DNA of 64,000 bases from SFLA01 sp045595785 (GTDB lineage: Bacteria; Bacillota; Clostridia; Oscillospirales; CAG-382): NCBI GenBank assembly GCA_045595785.1, contig JAZOBE010000014.1, positions 96,279 through 160,278 of the forward strand, in the 5' to 3' direction. Positions 9,330-16,818 of the stretch are shown here, piece after piece. Made by a program: the position numbers and the translations under genes. The notes below the pieces were generated by a model. That model ran no database searches. It had not been told where the DNA came from and worked only from the letters and a program-made list of their open reading frames with translations. Every line of letters starts with the position of its first letter. The first letter of the stretch is position 1.

Positions 9330-9899
9330 TCACTCCTTTGATAAAAATCCCAATATCTCAAGTATACGAAATCTTATTTTGTATTTTACTTTGTCTGTTT
9401 TTGTGAATACGTTTACGTCGTCCTCACTCATGCCCGTGCCTTCAAGGGCGTCCTGCGCCGTAGCGGCGGAAAGGCACAAAGGCGGGAACAGCACGCACCA
9501 CCAATTCTTTCCCTCTCCGTTTCCGATTATCACCTTAAGAGATGTGTATGTTCCTGCAGGAAACATTACCCCTTCGTATTCACGGGTCTCGTAATACTCT
9601 TTTCCGTATTCCGTGCGCACAGTCATATTCCCTGCAATTGGCTGGGCAATGCGTATTATCTCCTGCTCCAGCACGGATATATCCGTAATGCTTTTAAGGC
9701 TGTCGCTGTTTTGCACCACCGCGTCACGGACCATATATTTTACCTGTTGGTCGTGCTCGGAATCGCTGTTTGCAAGTATGTGCAGTCTCACCGTGGTGTC
9801 ATAAATACTCTTTTCGTTTCGGGGAAGCGAAACGTCGGAAACGGTTATGGTAAGTATTACTGCTATAATGCAGGCAATAAGCTTTGCTTTGGTCAACAT
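9330..9899 (-). CDS. spoIIR: SpoIIR: forespore signalling protein of sporulation
   Basis: 189 residues with an N-terminal signal/anchor (residues 5-22). SpoIIR is secreted from the forespore into the intermembrane space and triggers SpoIIGA to process pro-sigma-E in the mother cell. Diagnostic segments are RLHILANSDSEHDQQVKYMV near the N-terminus and GEGKNWWCVLFPPLCLS near the C-terminus. ATG 9899 follows AAAGGAGG by 8 bases. Linkage to addBA means recombination genes may be read through from the sporulation gene; I found no convincing separate addB promoter. Confidence 0.9.
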   Translation of the reverse strand: MLTKAKLIACIIAVILTITVSDVSLPRNEKSIYDTTVRLHILANSDSEHDQQVKYMVRDAVVQNSDSLKSITDISVLEQEIIRIAQPIAGNMTVRTEYGKEYYETREYEGVMFPAGTYTSLKVIIGNGEGKNWWCVLFPPLCLSAATAQDALEGTGMSEDDVNVFTKTDKVKYKIRFRILEILGFLSKE

Positions 9900-10022
9900 A
9901 TATTCGTCCTCCTTTAAGTATGTCCGTATTATTGACCTGCTCTCGGGAGGCTTATTCGGTGTTCTTATACAAATTTTACACCATTATTTCGTTTCCGTCA
10001 AGCAATTTCGGCTTGTTTGCCC

Positions 10023-10051
10023 TTGACAAAAACCGCGAAATGTTGTTTACT
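10023..10051 (+). promoter_or_regulatory. Promoter of the Nudix gene
   Basis: TTGACA at 10023-10028, 17 bases, then TTTACT at 10046-10051. The -35 is perfect and the -10 matches at four of six. A GAGGTG ribosome binding site at 10071-10076 precedes ATG 10086. Confidence 0.5.
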
Positions 10052-10085
10052 GTTATAAGTAAGATTAACAGAGGTGTTATAACAT

Positions 10086-10550
10086 ATGGTAATACGCAAT
10101 TCCGTTAAGGGAATAATAATAAAGGGCAATAAGCTTTTGGTTGCCGAGATGGAGAATAACGGTACATATTATACTCTTCCCGGCGGCAAGCAACGTCCTG
10201 ATGAGCTTATATTCGATACTCTCAAGCGTGAGATGGCAGAAGAAGCAGGATATGATATCGAGCCTAAGGAGATCATGTTTATTCGTGAGACCTTTGAGGG
10301 CGAGGAAAAGCACCGCGTTGAGTTTATGGTGCTGTGCGAGATAAAGGGCGAATTGGAAAACAATACCTTTGAGTATGATGAATTTCAGGTAGGCACCAAA
10401 TGGCTTAATATCGATAATATTTCCGCAGAACCCCTTTATCCCCTTGAGCTTCGCGTGCTTATAAAGAATTTTTATCTTGGCAAGTCCGGCGATGTATATC
10501 AGGGTGTGATGAATCAGCGCTCCGTATCCTTTGGCGGAGAAGATAAATAA
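10086..10550 (+). CDS. Nudix hydrolase
   Basis: 154 residues. The complete Nudix box is present: GGKQRPDE, seven residues, then REMAEEAGY, matching GX5EX7REUXEEXGU. These enzymes hydrolyse nucleoside diphosphates linked to another moiety, using the box to bind divalent metal. The substrate cannot be read from the sequence; MutT-like cleaning of oxidised nucleotides or ADP-sugar hydrolysis are both possible. It is monocistronic, between its own promoter and a terminator. Confidence 0.85.
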   Translation: MVIRNSVKGIIIKGNKLLVAEMENNGTYYTLPGGKQRPDELIFDTLKREMAEEAGYDIEPKEIMFIRETFEGEEKHRVEFMVLCEIKGELENNTFEYDEFQVGTKWLNIDNISAEPLYPLELRVLIKNFYLGKSGDVYQGVMNQRSVSFGGEDK

Positions 10551-10559
10551 AAACACTTT

Positions 10560-10590
10560 CCGCCGTTTGCTTTAACGGCGGAATTTTGCT
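10560..10590 (+). terminator. Terminator of the Nudix gene
   Basis: CCGCCGTT (10560-10567) pairs with AACGGCGG (10574-10581), followed by AATTTTGCTTTTT. Confidence 0.85.
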
Positions 10591-10609
10591 TTTTGAAAGG
10601 AAGTATATT

Positions 10610-11887
10610 ATGAAAAGGATATTTGCTCTAATGCTTGTATGTTTGTTTTTAATGTGTGCCTGCACCTCCGGAGGCGATGCTTCGGATGTGTCTGAAAGCA
10701 CCGTGTCCGATACCGTTTCGGAGGAAAGCGTTTTTACTCCCGCTTCTCTTGATAATTCTCTTTTGGTAGTGTTCGGAGATTCCATAACCGCTTTGGGCTC
10801 CTGGGGAAAGACTGTGGCTGAAAACTGTAATATGCAGTTTTTCAACGGTGCGGCAGGTGGTATAACCAGTGCCCAGGGTCTTGCCAGATTTGATGCCTTC
10901 GTTGCTTCCCGTAATCCGGATTACGTAACCCTTTGCTTTGGTATGAACGACCTGCTTATGACGGCGGTGGATACTCCCAAGGTGTCTCCCGAGCAGTTTA
11001 AGAAAAATATGACTTCTCTTGTGGAAAAGGTACGCGAGCTTGATGCGGTGCCCATACTTCTCACCACAAATACGCTGGACGTAAACGTGTTTTTTGCAAG
11101 TCAGGGTCAGGACAAGAGCATGTACGGCGGCAGAGATATTCTTGAGTGGCTGGATACGTATAACGATATGACCCGTGCCGTTGCGGAGGAGACCGGCTGT
11201 CATCTTATAGACCTCCGTGCCGAATGCGGAAAGTATCCCGTAAATCAGATAGTGCGTGGAGACGGTATACATTTAAGTGAAAACGGCAACAAGGTCTTTG
11301 CGGATACCGTTACTGCATATATGCTTGAGAATTTTGAAAGAGACCCCGATGCGCCTGAGGTGAATTACGATAATTCTGTTTTGCTTTCCACGGGCGAAAG
11401 CGCTTCTCTCACGCCCTTTGAAAAGGACATGTGGTACGTTGACGGATACACCATACGTGTCAGCGTTTCGGATAATACTACAGATAAGCTTGTTTTCAGA
11501 AACACAAACGGTCTGTGGCCGGATGCACAGTGCGCTTACACCCGAGGCGTAAAGGTTCCTGTGAAGGACGCTTCCTTAAGCATCCGCCTCACCACCGCCA
11601 ACGTAAACGCCAGCATACTTTTGTATTTTGACGGCGCTTATCCCCACGCTTATACCGAGGGACAGTATCTTTGCATCAATCCCTATCTTAAATGCAATAC
11701 GGATTCCTATACCGGTGATATATTGAGCAACCAGACAATAGATATTGAAATTCCCCTTTCATCTCTTCCCGTTTCTTCCGCCTGCATACACGATGGATAT
11801 CTGGTAATATCCGGAATAAAAATATACGTTGCGGGTCAGGCAAACCAGCCTGTAACCATCGAATATTTTGACGTTACGGTAAAATAA
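10610..11887 (+). CDS. SGNH/GDSL-family esterase-like lipoprotein
   Basis: 425 residues. Type II signal peptide MKRIFALMLVCLFLMCAC with the lipid-anchored Cys18, then a Ser/Glu-rich spacer. The SGNH domain has block I GDSITALGSW (Ser nucleophile), a Gly block in NGAAGGI, block III GMNDLLM (Asn) and block V DGIHLSENG (Asp and His), so the catalytic set is complete. The last 150 or so residues look like a beta-rich carbohydrate-binding module. Such enzymes deacetylate polysaccharides or cell-wall sugars at the surface; the substrate is unknown. ATG 10610 follows GAAAGGAAG; an in-frame start at 10586 lies inside the preceding terminator. Confidence 0.8.
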   Translation: MKRIFALMLVCLFLMCACTSGGDASDVSESTVSDTVSEESVFTPASLDNSLLVVFGDSITALGSWGKTVAENCNMQFFNGAAGGITSAQGLARFDAFVASRNPDYVTLCFGMNDLLMTAVDTPKVSPEQFKKNMTSLVEKVRELDAVPILLTTNTLDVNVFFASQGQDKSMYGGRDILEWLDTYNDMTRAVAEETGCHLIDLRAECGKYPVNQIVRGDGIHLSENGNKVFADTVTAYMLENFERDPDAPEVNYDNSVLLSTGESASLTPFEKDMWYVDGYTIRVSVSDNTTDKLVFRNTNGLWPDAQCAYTRGVKVPVKDASLSIRLTTANVNASILLYFDGAYPHAYTEGQYLCINPYLKCNTDSYTGDILSNQTIDIEIPLSSLPVSSACIHDGYLVISGIKIYVAGQANQPVTIEYFDVTVK

Positions 11888-11890
11888 TAA

Positions 11891-11925
11891 AAACGGCTGA
11901 CATTTTCTGTCAGCCGTTTATTGTT
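11891..11925. terminator. Bidirectional terminator between the two lipoprotein genes
   Basis: A perfect 12-bp stem (11891-11902 with 11908-11919) containing ACGGCTGACA, with A-rich left flank and T-rich right flank, so it works for both convergent genes. Confidence 0.85.
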
Positions 11926-11932
11926 CTTTTCT

Positions 11933-13327
11933 TTATTGAAGGGCCGATGCCAACAACATAAATTCCTCGTATTCGTTATAGTATACGACGTATCCGCTGT
12001 AGGTGCGTTTTGACCAAGCCTCATCCGTTTCGGAATTGCCGCTGTTTTTCCAGACAAGATGTCCTTCGGAATCATAGCCTGCGGTGACTATATTGTGATC
12101 GTATTCGCTGTGCTCGTTGTATCCGTAGGTCTCGGTTCTGATTATATTTCCGTCTTTGTCGGTTTCATAAATAGAAACGCCGTAATCTATTGCTAAGTGC
12201 TCACGGTTCATCCAGGTCATGTTTTTGAGATTACCGTTTTCATCATAGATGTATTGATAACGGAAATAGGTGTAGTAGCTGTCGGGGTCGTACTTTCTGT
12301 GTACCGAAAGCTTACCCAGGCGATACGTATATTCTTCTATCACGGTATGTCCGTCGGAATCGGTGGTTTTAATTTCAATAAGGTTTTCGTCTTGGTCATA
12401 TTTATAGTACGTAACCTTTGTTTCTCCGTTTCGGTAAGTTACCTTTTCCGTGCTGATTTTACCCATTGTGTTATGCGTCCATTGAGTTACCGCTGACATA
12501 TTTCCCGATTGACCGTACGTGTTCATACGGGATATTCTTCCGTCCGGTCTGTAAAAGTATTCCTCAACGTTATCTGGTATATCCTCTTCACCGTTATAAG
12601 AATAATATACTACCTTTTTTGCAAGCAGACCCGTATTATACCAATACAGGTATACCCTGCGGCCGGCATTGCTGCGTATCTCGGTCAAACGGTTTTGCTC
12701 ATCATAAAAGAATTGGTCGTTTCGGTACTCAACCAGCAAGCCCTTTTCGTTGTAAACGTATTCGTATACCGTACCGGCGGCATTGGAAGAGGGATCGGTG
12801 GAATATTTGGTTTGTACCGGTTTTCCGTTTTCATCAATGGTGGTGTTGGTTATATCCCAGCAAACTCCGCTGTAAAACCAAACGTAATTATTTTCGATTT
12901 TTTTGTAAAGCTCCGCAAATCTTTTTAATAGCATCTCCCCGTAGACGTCATACTTTTTTTGTTTAAGTAATTCATACGCTTTCTCGTAATTCTTGTTTTC
13001 GATAAGCGAATGAATGTATTCATATTCTTCGGACACCAGCAGTTTGTCGGCAGTTTCACCTTCGGTTTTGAATATTGAGGGCAGGTTTTCTTCCTCGCTT
13101 GCTTCAGGGACTTCGGACACCTCTTCTGTTTCGGGAACGCTTGTTTCCGAGGCTTCGGATACCTCTTCCGCTTTGGAGGCGGTGTCGGTATCAGCCGAGT
13201 TCTCGGATACGTCGGCAGCAACGCTTTCGGTATCTGAAGGTGAAACGTCTTTTCCACTTTCGTTTACGCAGGCAAACATCAGCAAAGTCATTAACAAAAC
13301 GACTGCGGCAAAAAGTATTTTCTTCAT
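11933..13327 (-). CDS. Secreted lipoprotein with Tyr-rich YD-like repeats
   Basis: 464 residues. The lipobox LLMFAC puts the modified Cys at position 20. A low-complexity Ser/Glu/Thr/Val stalk follows (SEASETSVPETEEVSE), then an alpha-helical stretch around EKAYELLKQKKYDVYGEML, then about 300 residues of beta repeats of the kind YxYNEKGLLxEYR, FYDEQNRLTEIRS, YIYDENGNLKNMTW. These resemble the YD repeats of Rhs/wall-associated proteins, which fold into beta shells. The protein is a paralogue of the one at 40939-42339 with the same order of parts. The second ATG (13327) is 9 bases after AAGGAG; the first (13333) is too close. Function unknown. Confidence 0.75.
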   Translation of the reverse strand: MKKILFAAVVLLMTLLMFACVNESGKDVSPSDTESVAADVSENSADTDTASKAEEVSEASETSVPETEEVSEVPEASEEENLPSIFKTEGETADKLLVSEEYEYIHSLIENKNYEKAYELLKQKKYDVYGEMLLKRFAELYKKIENNYVWFYSGVCWDITNTTIDENGKPVQTKYSTDPSSNAAGTVYEYVYNEKGLLVEYRNDQFFYDEQNRLTEIRSNAGRRVYLYWYNTGLLAKKVVYYSYNGEEDIPDNVEEYFYRPDGRISRMNTYGQSGNMSAVTQWTHNTMGKISTEKVTYRNGETKVTYYKYDQDENLIEIKTTDSDGHTVIEEYTYRLGKLSVHRKYDPDSYYTYFRYQYIYDENGNLKNMTWMNREHLAIDYGVSIYETDKDGNIIRTETYGYNEHSEYDHNIVTAGYDSEGHLVWKNSGNSETDEAWSKRTYSGYVVYYNEYEEFMLLASALQ

Positions 13328-13350
13328 TAACATCGTCTCCTTATCTGTTG

Positions 13351-13395
13351 ATTATATCGAAAGTTTCTTTCGGTCAACTTATTGTATCATACAAT
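13351..13395 (-). promoter_or_regulatory. Promoter region with palindrome upstream of the YD-like lipoprotein
   Basis: On the minus strand TTGACC (13372-13377) and TATAAT (13351-13356) are only 15 bases apart. Directly upstream of the -35 is the 15-bp dyad ATTGTATCATACAAT at 13381-13395. The short spacer and the dyad position suggest an activator-dependent promoter (inference). Confidence 0.4.
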
Positions 13396-13454
13396 ATATT
13401 ACCTACGCAATACAGCTAACGAAAAGTTAACTTATTGTTTACATTTTTGCAAAG

Positions 13455-13484
13455 AAAAAAGCGACCTTTTGGCCGCTTTTTTTA
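13455..13484. terminator. Terminator of the stalk-domain protein gene
   Basis: AAAAAAGCGACC and GGCCGCTTTTTTT form a stem with one mismatch and a TTTT loop; A and T runs on both flanks allow use in either direction. Confidence 0.7.
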
Positions 13485-13491
13485 TTCGGGT

Positions 13492-14202
13492 TTATTCAAA
13501 AAATTCATCCGTATCGCTTACGTCGCTTTCCTCTCCGTAAATATAATCCGTATCATACAGAGGGCTGAACTCGATATTATCAATACCGATGGGCAGGGAG
13601 TGGGATGCGGACAGCTTAGTGTCCTTGCTTGCCAGATAAACAGTGCATATACGGTCCTTGCCGTAGGTCACCTTAATACCGTTAATGTACTCCAGCACCT
13701 CAACTGGTATGAGCCAGTCCTCCTCCTCAAAAAGCACGGGGCAGGAGAGACGGCAGGGAGAATCGTTTACCTTGATGGATGATGAATTGGAATAACATTT
13801 AATATAGTCACCGGAATCCGGCAGGATTATGGCGACGCTTTCCTTATCCCCTGCAATAGACATGGGGCAAAGCTTTGTAAGAGTGGAGAATGGGATATAC
13901 AATCCATAAGAATTGGTTGCGCGGGAGGAGGGCACCGTAAACACCTTGTCCTCTCCCAAATAGCCCACTACGGAATAAACCTTGTTGCTTTCCGCCACGG
14001 AATTGAATGAAAGTATACCGTACGCGGCAATAATCCCGACGATGCCGAAATATACTGCCAACAGCACTGCGGTGCAGGCAAGCAGCTTTTCTTTTCTGGC
14101 GCGCTTTTTACGTATTGCGGCGGCTTTGCGTGCGTCTCTTGCCGTAATCTCGTCCGGCGTCAACGGGCGTGAAACCACCTTTTTCTTTGGTCTTACTGCC
14201 AA
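13492..14202 (-). CDS. Membrane-anchored protein with a copper amine oxidase-N-like stalk domain
   Basis: 236 residues: a very basic cytoplasmic N-terminus (RKAAAIRKKRARKEK), one membrane segment at about residues 43-65, then an extracellular domain. KVNDSPCRLSCPVLFEEEDW followed by LIPVEVLEYINGIKV has the look of the copper amine oxidase N-domain repeat, which in Firmicutes is a structural stalk and not an oxidase. The C-terminus is acidic. The start is TTG, 7 bases after GGGAGG; a TATAAT on the minus strand at 14233-14238 may be its -10. No specific function can be given. Confidence 0.65.
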   Translation of the reverse strand: MAVRPKKKVVSRPLTPDEITARDARKAAAIRKKRARKEKLLACTAVLLAVYFGIVGIIAAYGILSFNSVAESNKVYSVVGYLGEDKVFTVPSSRATNSYGLYIPFSTLTKLCPMSIAGDKESVAIILPDSGDYIKCYSNSSSIKVNDSPCRLSCPVLFEEEDWLIPVEVLEYINGIKVTYGKDRICTVYLASKDTKLSASHSLPIGIDNIEFSPLYDTDYIYGEESDVSDTDEFFE

Positions 14203-14267
14203 AAATATACCTCCCTTCCAATTGCTTGATACATTATATCACATTCGGGCGGATTTTGGAAGTGGTT

Positions 14268-14297
14268 TTAACAATAATCCGCAAAAACACATAAAAT
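14268..14297 (+). promoter_or_regulatory. Possible promoter of the Clp gene
   Basis: TTAACA (14268-14273), 18 bases, TAAAAT (14292-14297); each box matches consensus at five of six. The ribosome binding site GGGAGGG follows at 14305. Confidence 0.4.
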
Positions 14298-14319
14298 ATC
14301 TTTTGGGAGGGATTTGTGT

Positions 14320-16425
14320 ATGCAGAGCAGATTTTCCGAACGTGCAAAAAACATAATAGAAACGGCAATTCGGTCGGCAGGAGAGATGGGGCATATTTAC
14401 GTAGGCACCGAGCATCTCCTGTTGGCTTTGGTGTTATCGGGCGAAACGTCCGTATATATGCCCGGCGCAACGGAGCTTACCGAAGAGGCGATACGGGATA
14501 AAATAAGTATGCTGTCCGAGCAGGGTGACAGCACCTGCCTTACTCCCGAGGATATGACTCCTGCCTTGCGAAGGGTATTGCTTCGTGCTGCGGACGCCGC
14601 GCCTTCGGGCTCTCTTGCAGACGAAAAGCATTTACTTTACGCTTTGTTATCCTCTGACTGCGTGGCAACGGGGCTTCTGGAGGATATGGATACAGACACC
14701 GATAATTTCAGGAAGGCTTTGGAAAAACAAATGAATAAAAAATCAAGCTATAAAAAGGACACCCGTTTATCCACTCCCACTCTTGACCGTTATGCGGTGT
14801 CGCTGACCGATAAGGCTCTGCGCGGAGAGATAGACCCGGTGGTGGGCAGAGAAGCGGAAGAGGAACGGATAATCCGAATATTGCTGAGGCGGCGAAAAAA
14901 CAATCCCCTTCTCATCGGTGAGGCAGGGGTGGGGAAAACCGCCGTGGCGGAATCCATTGCGCTCCGCATAGCCAAGGGAAACGTACCCGACGAAATGCGC
15001 ACTCGCCGAATACTGTCACTTGATATGTCCTGCTTGGTGGCAGGTACCAAATACCGCGGAGAGTTCGAGGAAAAGCTTCGCTCCGTCATAAGAGAAGCCA
15101 CCGATGATAAGGACGTTATTCTGTTTATCGATGAGATCCACACTCTTGTGGGGGCAGGGGCGGCGGAGGGCGCGGTGGATGCATCCAATATCCTCAAGCC
15201 CGCCCTTGCCAGAGGTGAAATACAGCTTATCGGTGCCACCACTCCTAAAGAATTCAAGAAAAGTATAGAAAAAGACGGTGCGTTGGAAAGACGTTTTCAG
15301 CAGGTGTATATAAACGAACCGTCAGTGGAGGAATGCAAACGTGTGCTTATGGCGCTTAAAGGTCGGTACGAAAGCCATCACGGTGTGCGCATTACCCACG
15401 ATGCACTTGCTGCGGCGGCAGAGTATTCCCACAGATATATTTCCGGCAGACGGCTTCCCGATAAGGCGATAGACCTTATTGACGAGGCGGCGTCCGCAAA
15501 AAGACTTTCAGGCGGAAAGACAGTAACCGAGGAGGATATTGCATATCTGACAGGCGAGGTATCGGGAGTGCCTTACGAGTTTATTTCGGGGGAAGAGAGC
15601 ACCGAAAAAACCGAAAGATATCTTGCCGACCGTGTCGTAGGGCAGGAAAAGGCTGTGAAGGCGGTGGCTCATTCGGTGGGCAGACGGCACACACGCATTT
15701 CCGAGCCTGACCGTCCTCTGGGCAGTATGCTGTTTTACGGTCCACGCGGTGTAGGCAAGACCGAATGTGCAAAAGCGCTGGCATATTCCCTTTGCGGTAC
15801 CGAAAACAGCTTTGTGCTTATAGATATGTCGGAATATACCGAGCCCCATTCGGTTTCCCGTCTTATCGGCGCACCTCCGGGATATTCGGGCTATGGAGAA
15901 GGGGGCGTTCTTACCGAGGCAGTCAGAAAAACACCCTTTTGCGTTGTGCTGTTCGACAGTGCGGAAAAAGCCCATCCCGACGTACTCGCACTTGCTTCGC
16001 AGATATTGGACCGAGGCGTTCTTACCGATTCCGATGGACTTGCCGTTTCCTTTTCCCACGCTACGGTGATATTCACCGCGTCTTCGGAAAGCTGCAGTAC
16101 CATAGGCTTTTCGGAGAAAAACGAAAAAAACGGCGCAGAAAAGATACTTCCTGCAGAAATTATCGACCGTATCGAGGATATCGTACGGTTTGAGCCTCTG
16201 GATAAAGCCGCGCTCCGCCGTATTGCGTCCGGCAAAGTCCGTAAGCTGGCGGCTTTATCGGGCGGCGAAAACGAGGTTCTTCTTTCCGACGAGGATATTC
16301 TTCGCGCCGTTGATTCCTGCGGCGGAAGCGCAAGAGCGCTGTGCCGTGCCGTTACTCGTATGGCACGGGACGCGGTTTGGGAAAAACAATACAAAAAATC
16401 AAGAGAATATCAAAAAAGTACTTGA
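14320..16425 (+). CDS. ClpC/ClpA-type AAA+ unfoldase lacking the middle domain, second ATPase degenerate
   Basis: 702 residues, about 100 shorter than ClpC. The N-terminal Clp repeat domain (FSERAKNIIETAI, HIYVGTEHLLLAL) is present. ATPase 1 is intact: GEAGVGKTA, pore loop KYRGEFEE, Walker B ILFIDEIH, GATT and GALERRF. No UVR/middle domain lies between it and ATPase 2. ATPase 2 keeps Walker A GPRGVGKTE and pore loop GYSGYGEGG, but Walker B is LFDSAEKAHPDV, with Ser547 in place of the catalytic Glu, and sensor 1 is TASS with Ser588 in place of Asn. An IGF tripeptide at the ClpP-docking position suggests ClpP is still bound. ATG 14320 follows GGGAGGG by 8 bases. MecA-type adaptors that use the middle domain should not act on it. 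Confidence 0.85.
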   Translation: MQSRFSERAKNIIETAIRSAGEMGHIYVGTEHLLLALVLSGETSVYMPGATELTEEAIRDKISMLSEQGDSTCLTPEDMTPALRRVLLRAADAAPSGSLADEKHLLYALLSSDCVATGLLEDMDTDTDNFRKALEKQMNKKSSYKKDTRLSTPTLDRYAVSLTDKALRGEIDPVVGREAEEERIIRILLRRRKNNPLLIGEAGVGKTAVAESIALRIAKGNVPDEMRTRRILSLDMSCLVAGTKYRGEFEEKLRSVIREATDDKDVILFIDEIHTLVGAGAAEGAVDASNILKPALARGEIQLIGATTPKEFKKSIEKDGALERRFQQVYINEPSVEECKRVLMALKGRYESHHGVRITHDALAAAAEYSHRYISGRRLPDKAIDLIDEAASAKRLSGGKTVTEEDIAYLTGEVSGVPYEFISGEESTEKTERYLADRVVGQEKAVKAVAHSVGRRHTRISEPDRPLGSMLFYGPRGVGKTECAKALAYSLCGTENSFVLIDMSEYTEPHSVSRLIGAPPGYSGYGEGGVLTEAVRKTPFCVVLFDSAEKAHPDVLALASQILDRGVLTDSDGLAVSFSHATVIFTASSESCSTIGFSEKNEKNGAEKILPAEIIDRIEDIVRFEPLDKAALRRIASGKVRKLAALSGGENEVLLSDEDILRAVDSCGGSARALCRAVTRMARDAVWEKQYKKSREYQKST

Positions 16426-16450
16426 CAAAACCGCAAACACGATATATAAT
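16422..16450 (+). promoter_or_regulatory. Consensus promoter of the ylxM-ffh operon
   Basis: TTGACA (16422-16427), 17 bases, TATAAT (16445-16450): both boxes perfect. The TGA stop of the Clp gene (16423-16425) lies inside the -35. Confidence 0.85.
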
Positions 16451-16452
16451 AT

Positions 16453-16492
16453 GTGCCTGTAAAGAAAAAAACTTTACAGGCACTCATTTTTT
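16453..16492 (+). terminator. Terminator-like hairpin at the very 5' end of the ylxM-ffh transcript
   Basis: A perfect 12-bp stem (16453-16464 with 16472-16483), seven-A loop, then TCATTTTTT and directly the GGAGG of ylxM. It would stop read-through from the Clp gene. Transcription from the promoter at 16422 should start near 16457, inside the left arm, leaving about nine base pairs. It may therefore be both an upstream terminator and a 5' stabiliser or attenuator. Confidence 0.7.
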
Positions 16493-16505
16493 GGAGGAAA
16501 ACGGT

Positions 16506-16817
16506 ATGAACGGAAGAGAGAGAATATCCTTGCTGTTCGATTGTTATTCCCGTGTGCTTTCCCCCCGTCAGAGGGACGCGCTTGACCTTTATTATAACGA
16601 GGATCTTTCCCTTGCGGAGATTGCGGAGCAATCCGGTATAACCCGTCAGGCGGTAAGAGATCTTATCAAGCACGGTGAGGAAAGATTGTACGAGCTTGAG
16701 GAGTGTTTACGTGTTTATGAGAGAGGGCAAGCGGTAAAGAACGCGGCGGAAAGAATAATTTCCATTTCCGATTCCGCAGAGGTACGCGCTGTTGCCGAGA
16801 GCCTGCTGGGAGAATAA
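16506..16817 (+). CDS. ylxM: YlxM: helix-turn-helix partner of the signal recognition particle
   Basis: 103 residues. The sigma-70 region 4-like helix-turn-helix is clear: SPRQRDALDLYYNEDLSLAE, then IAEQSGITRQAVRDLIKHGE. YlxM is encoded directly upstream of ffh in Firmicutes and interacts with the SRP in streptococci. ATG 16506 follows GGAGGAAAAC. It ends one base before ffh starts, so the two are translationally linked. Confidence 0.85.
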   Translation: MNGRERISLLFDCYSRVLSPRQRDALDLYYNEDLSLAEIAEQSGITRQAVRDLIKHGEERLYELEECLRVYERGQAVKNAAERIISISDSAEVRAVAESLLGE

Positions 16818-16818
16818 A

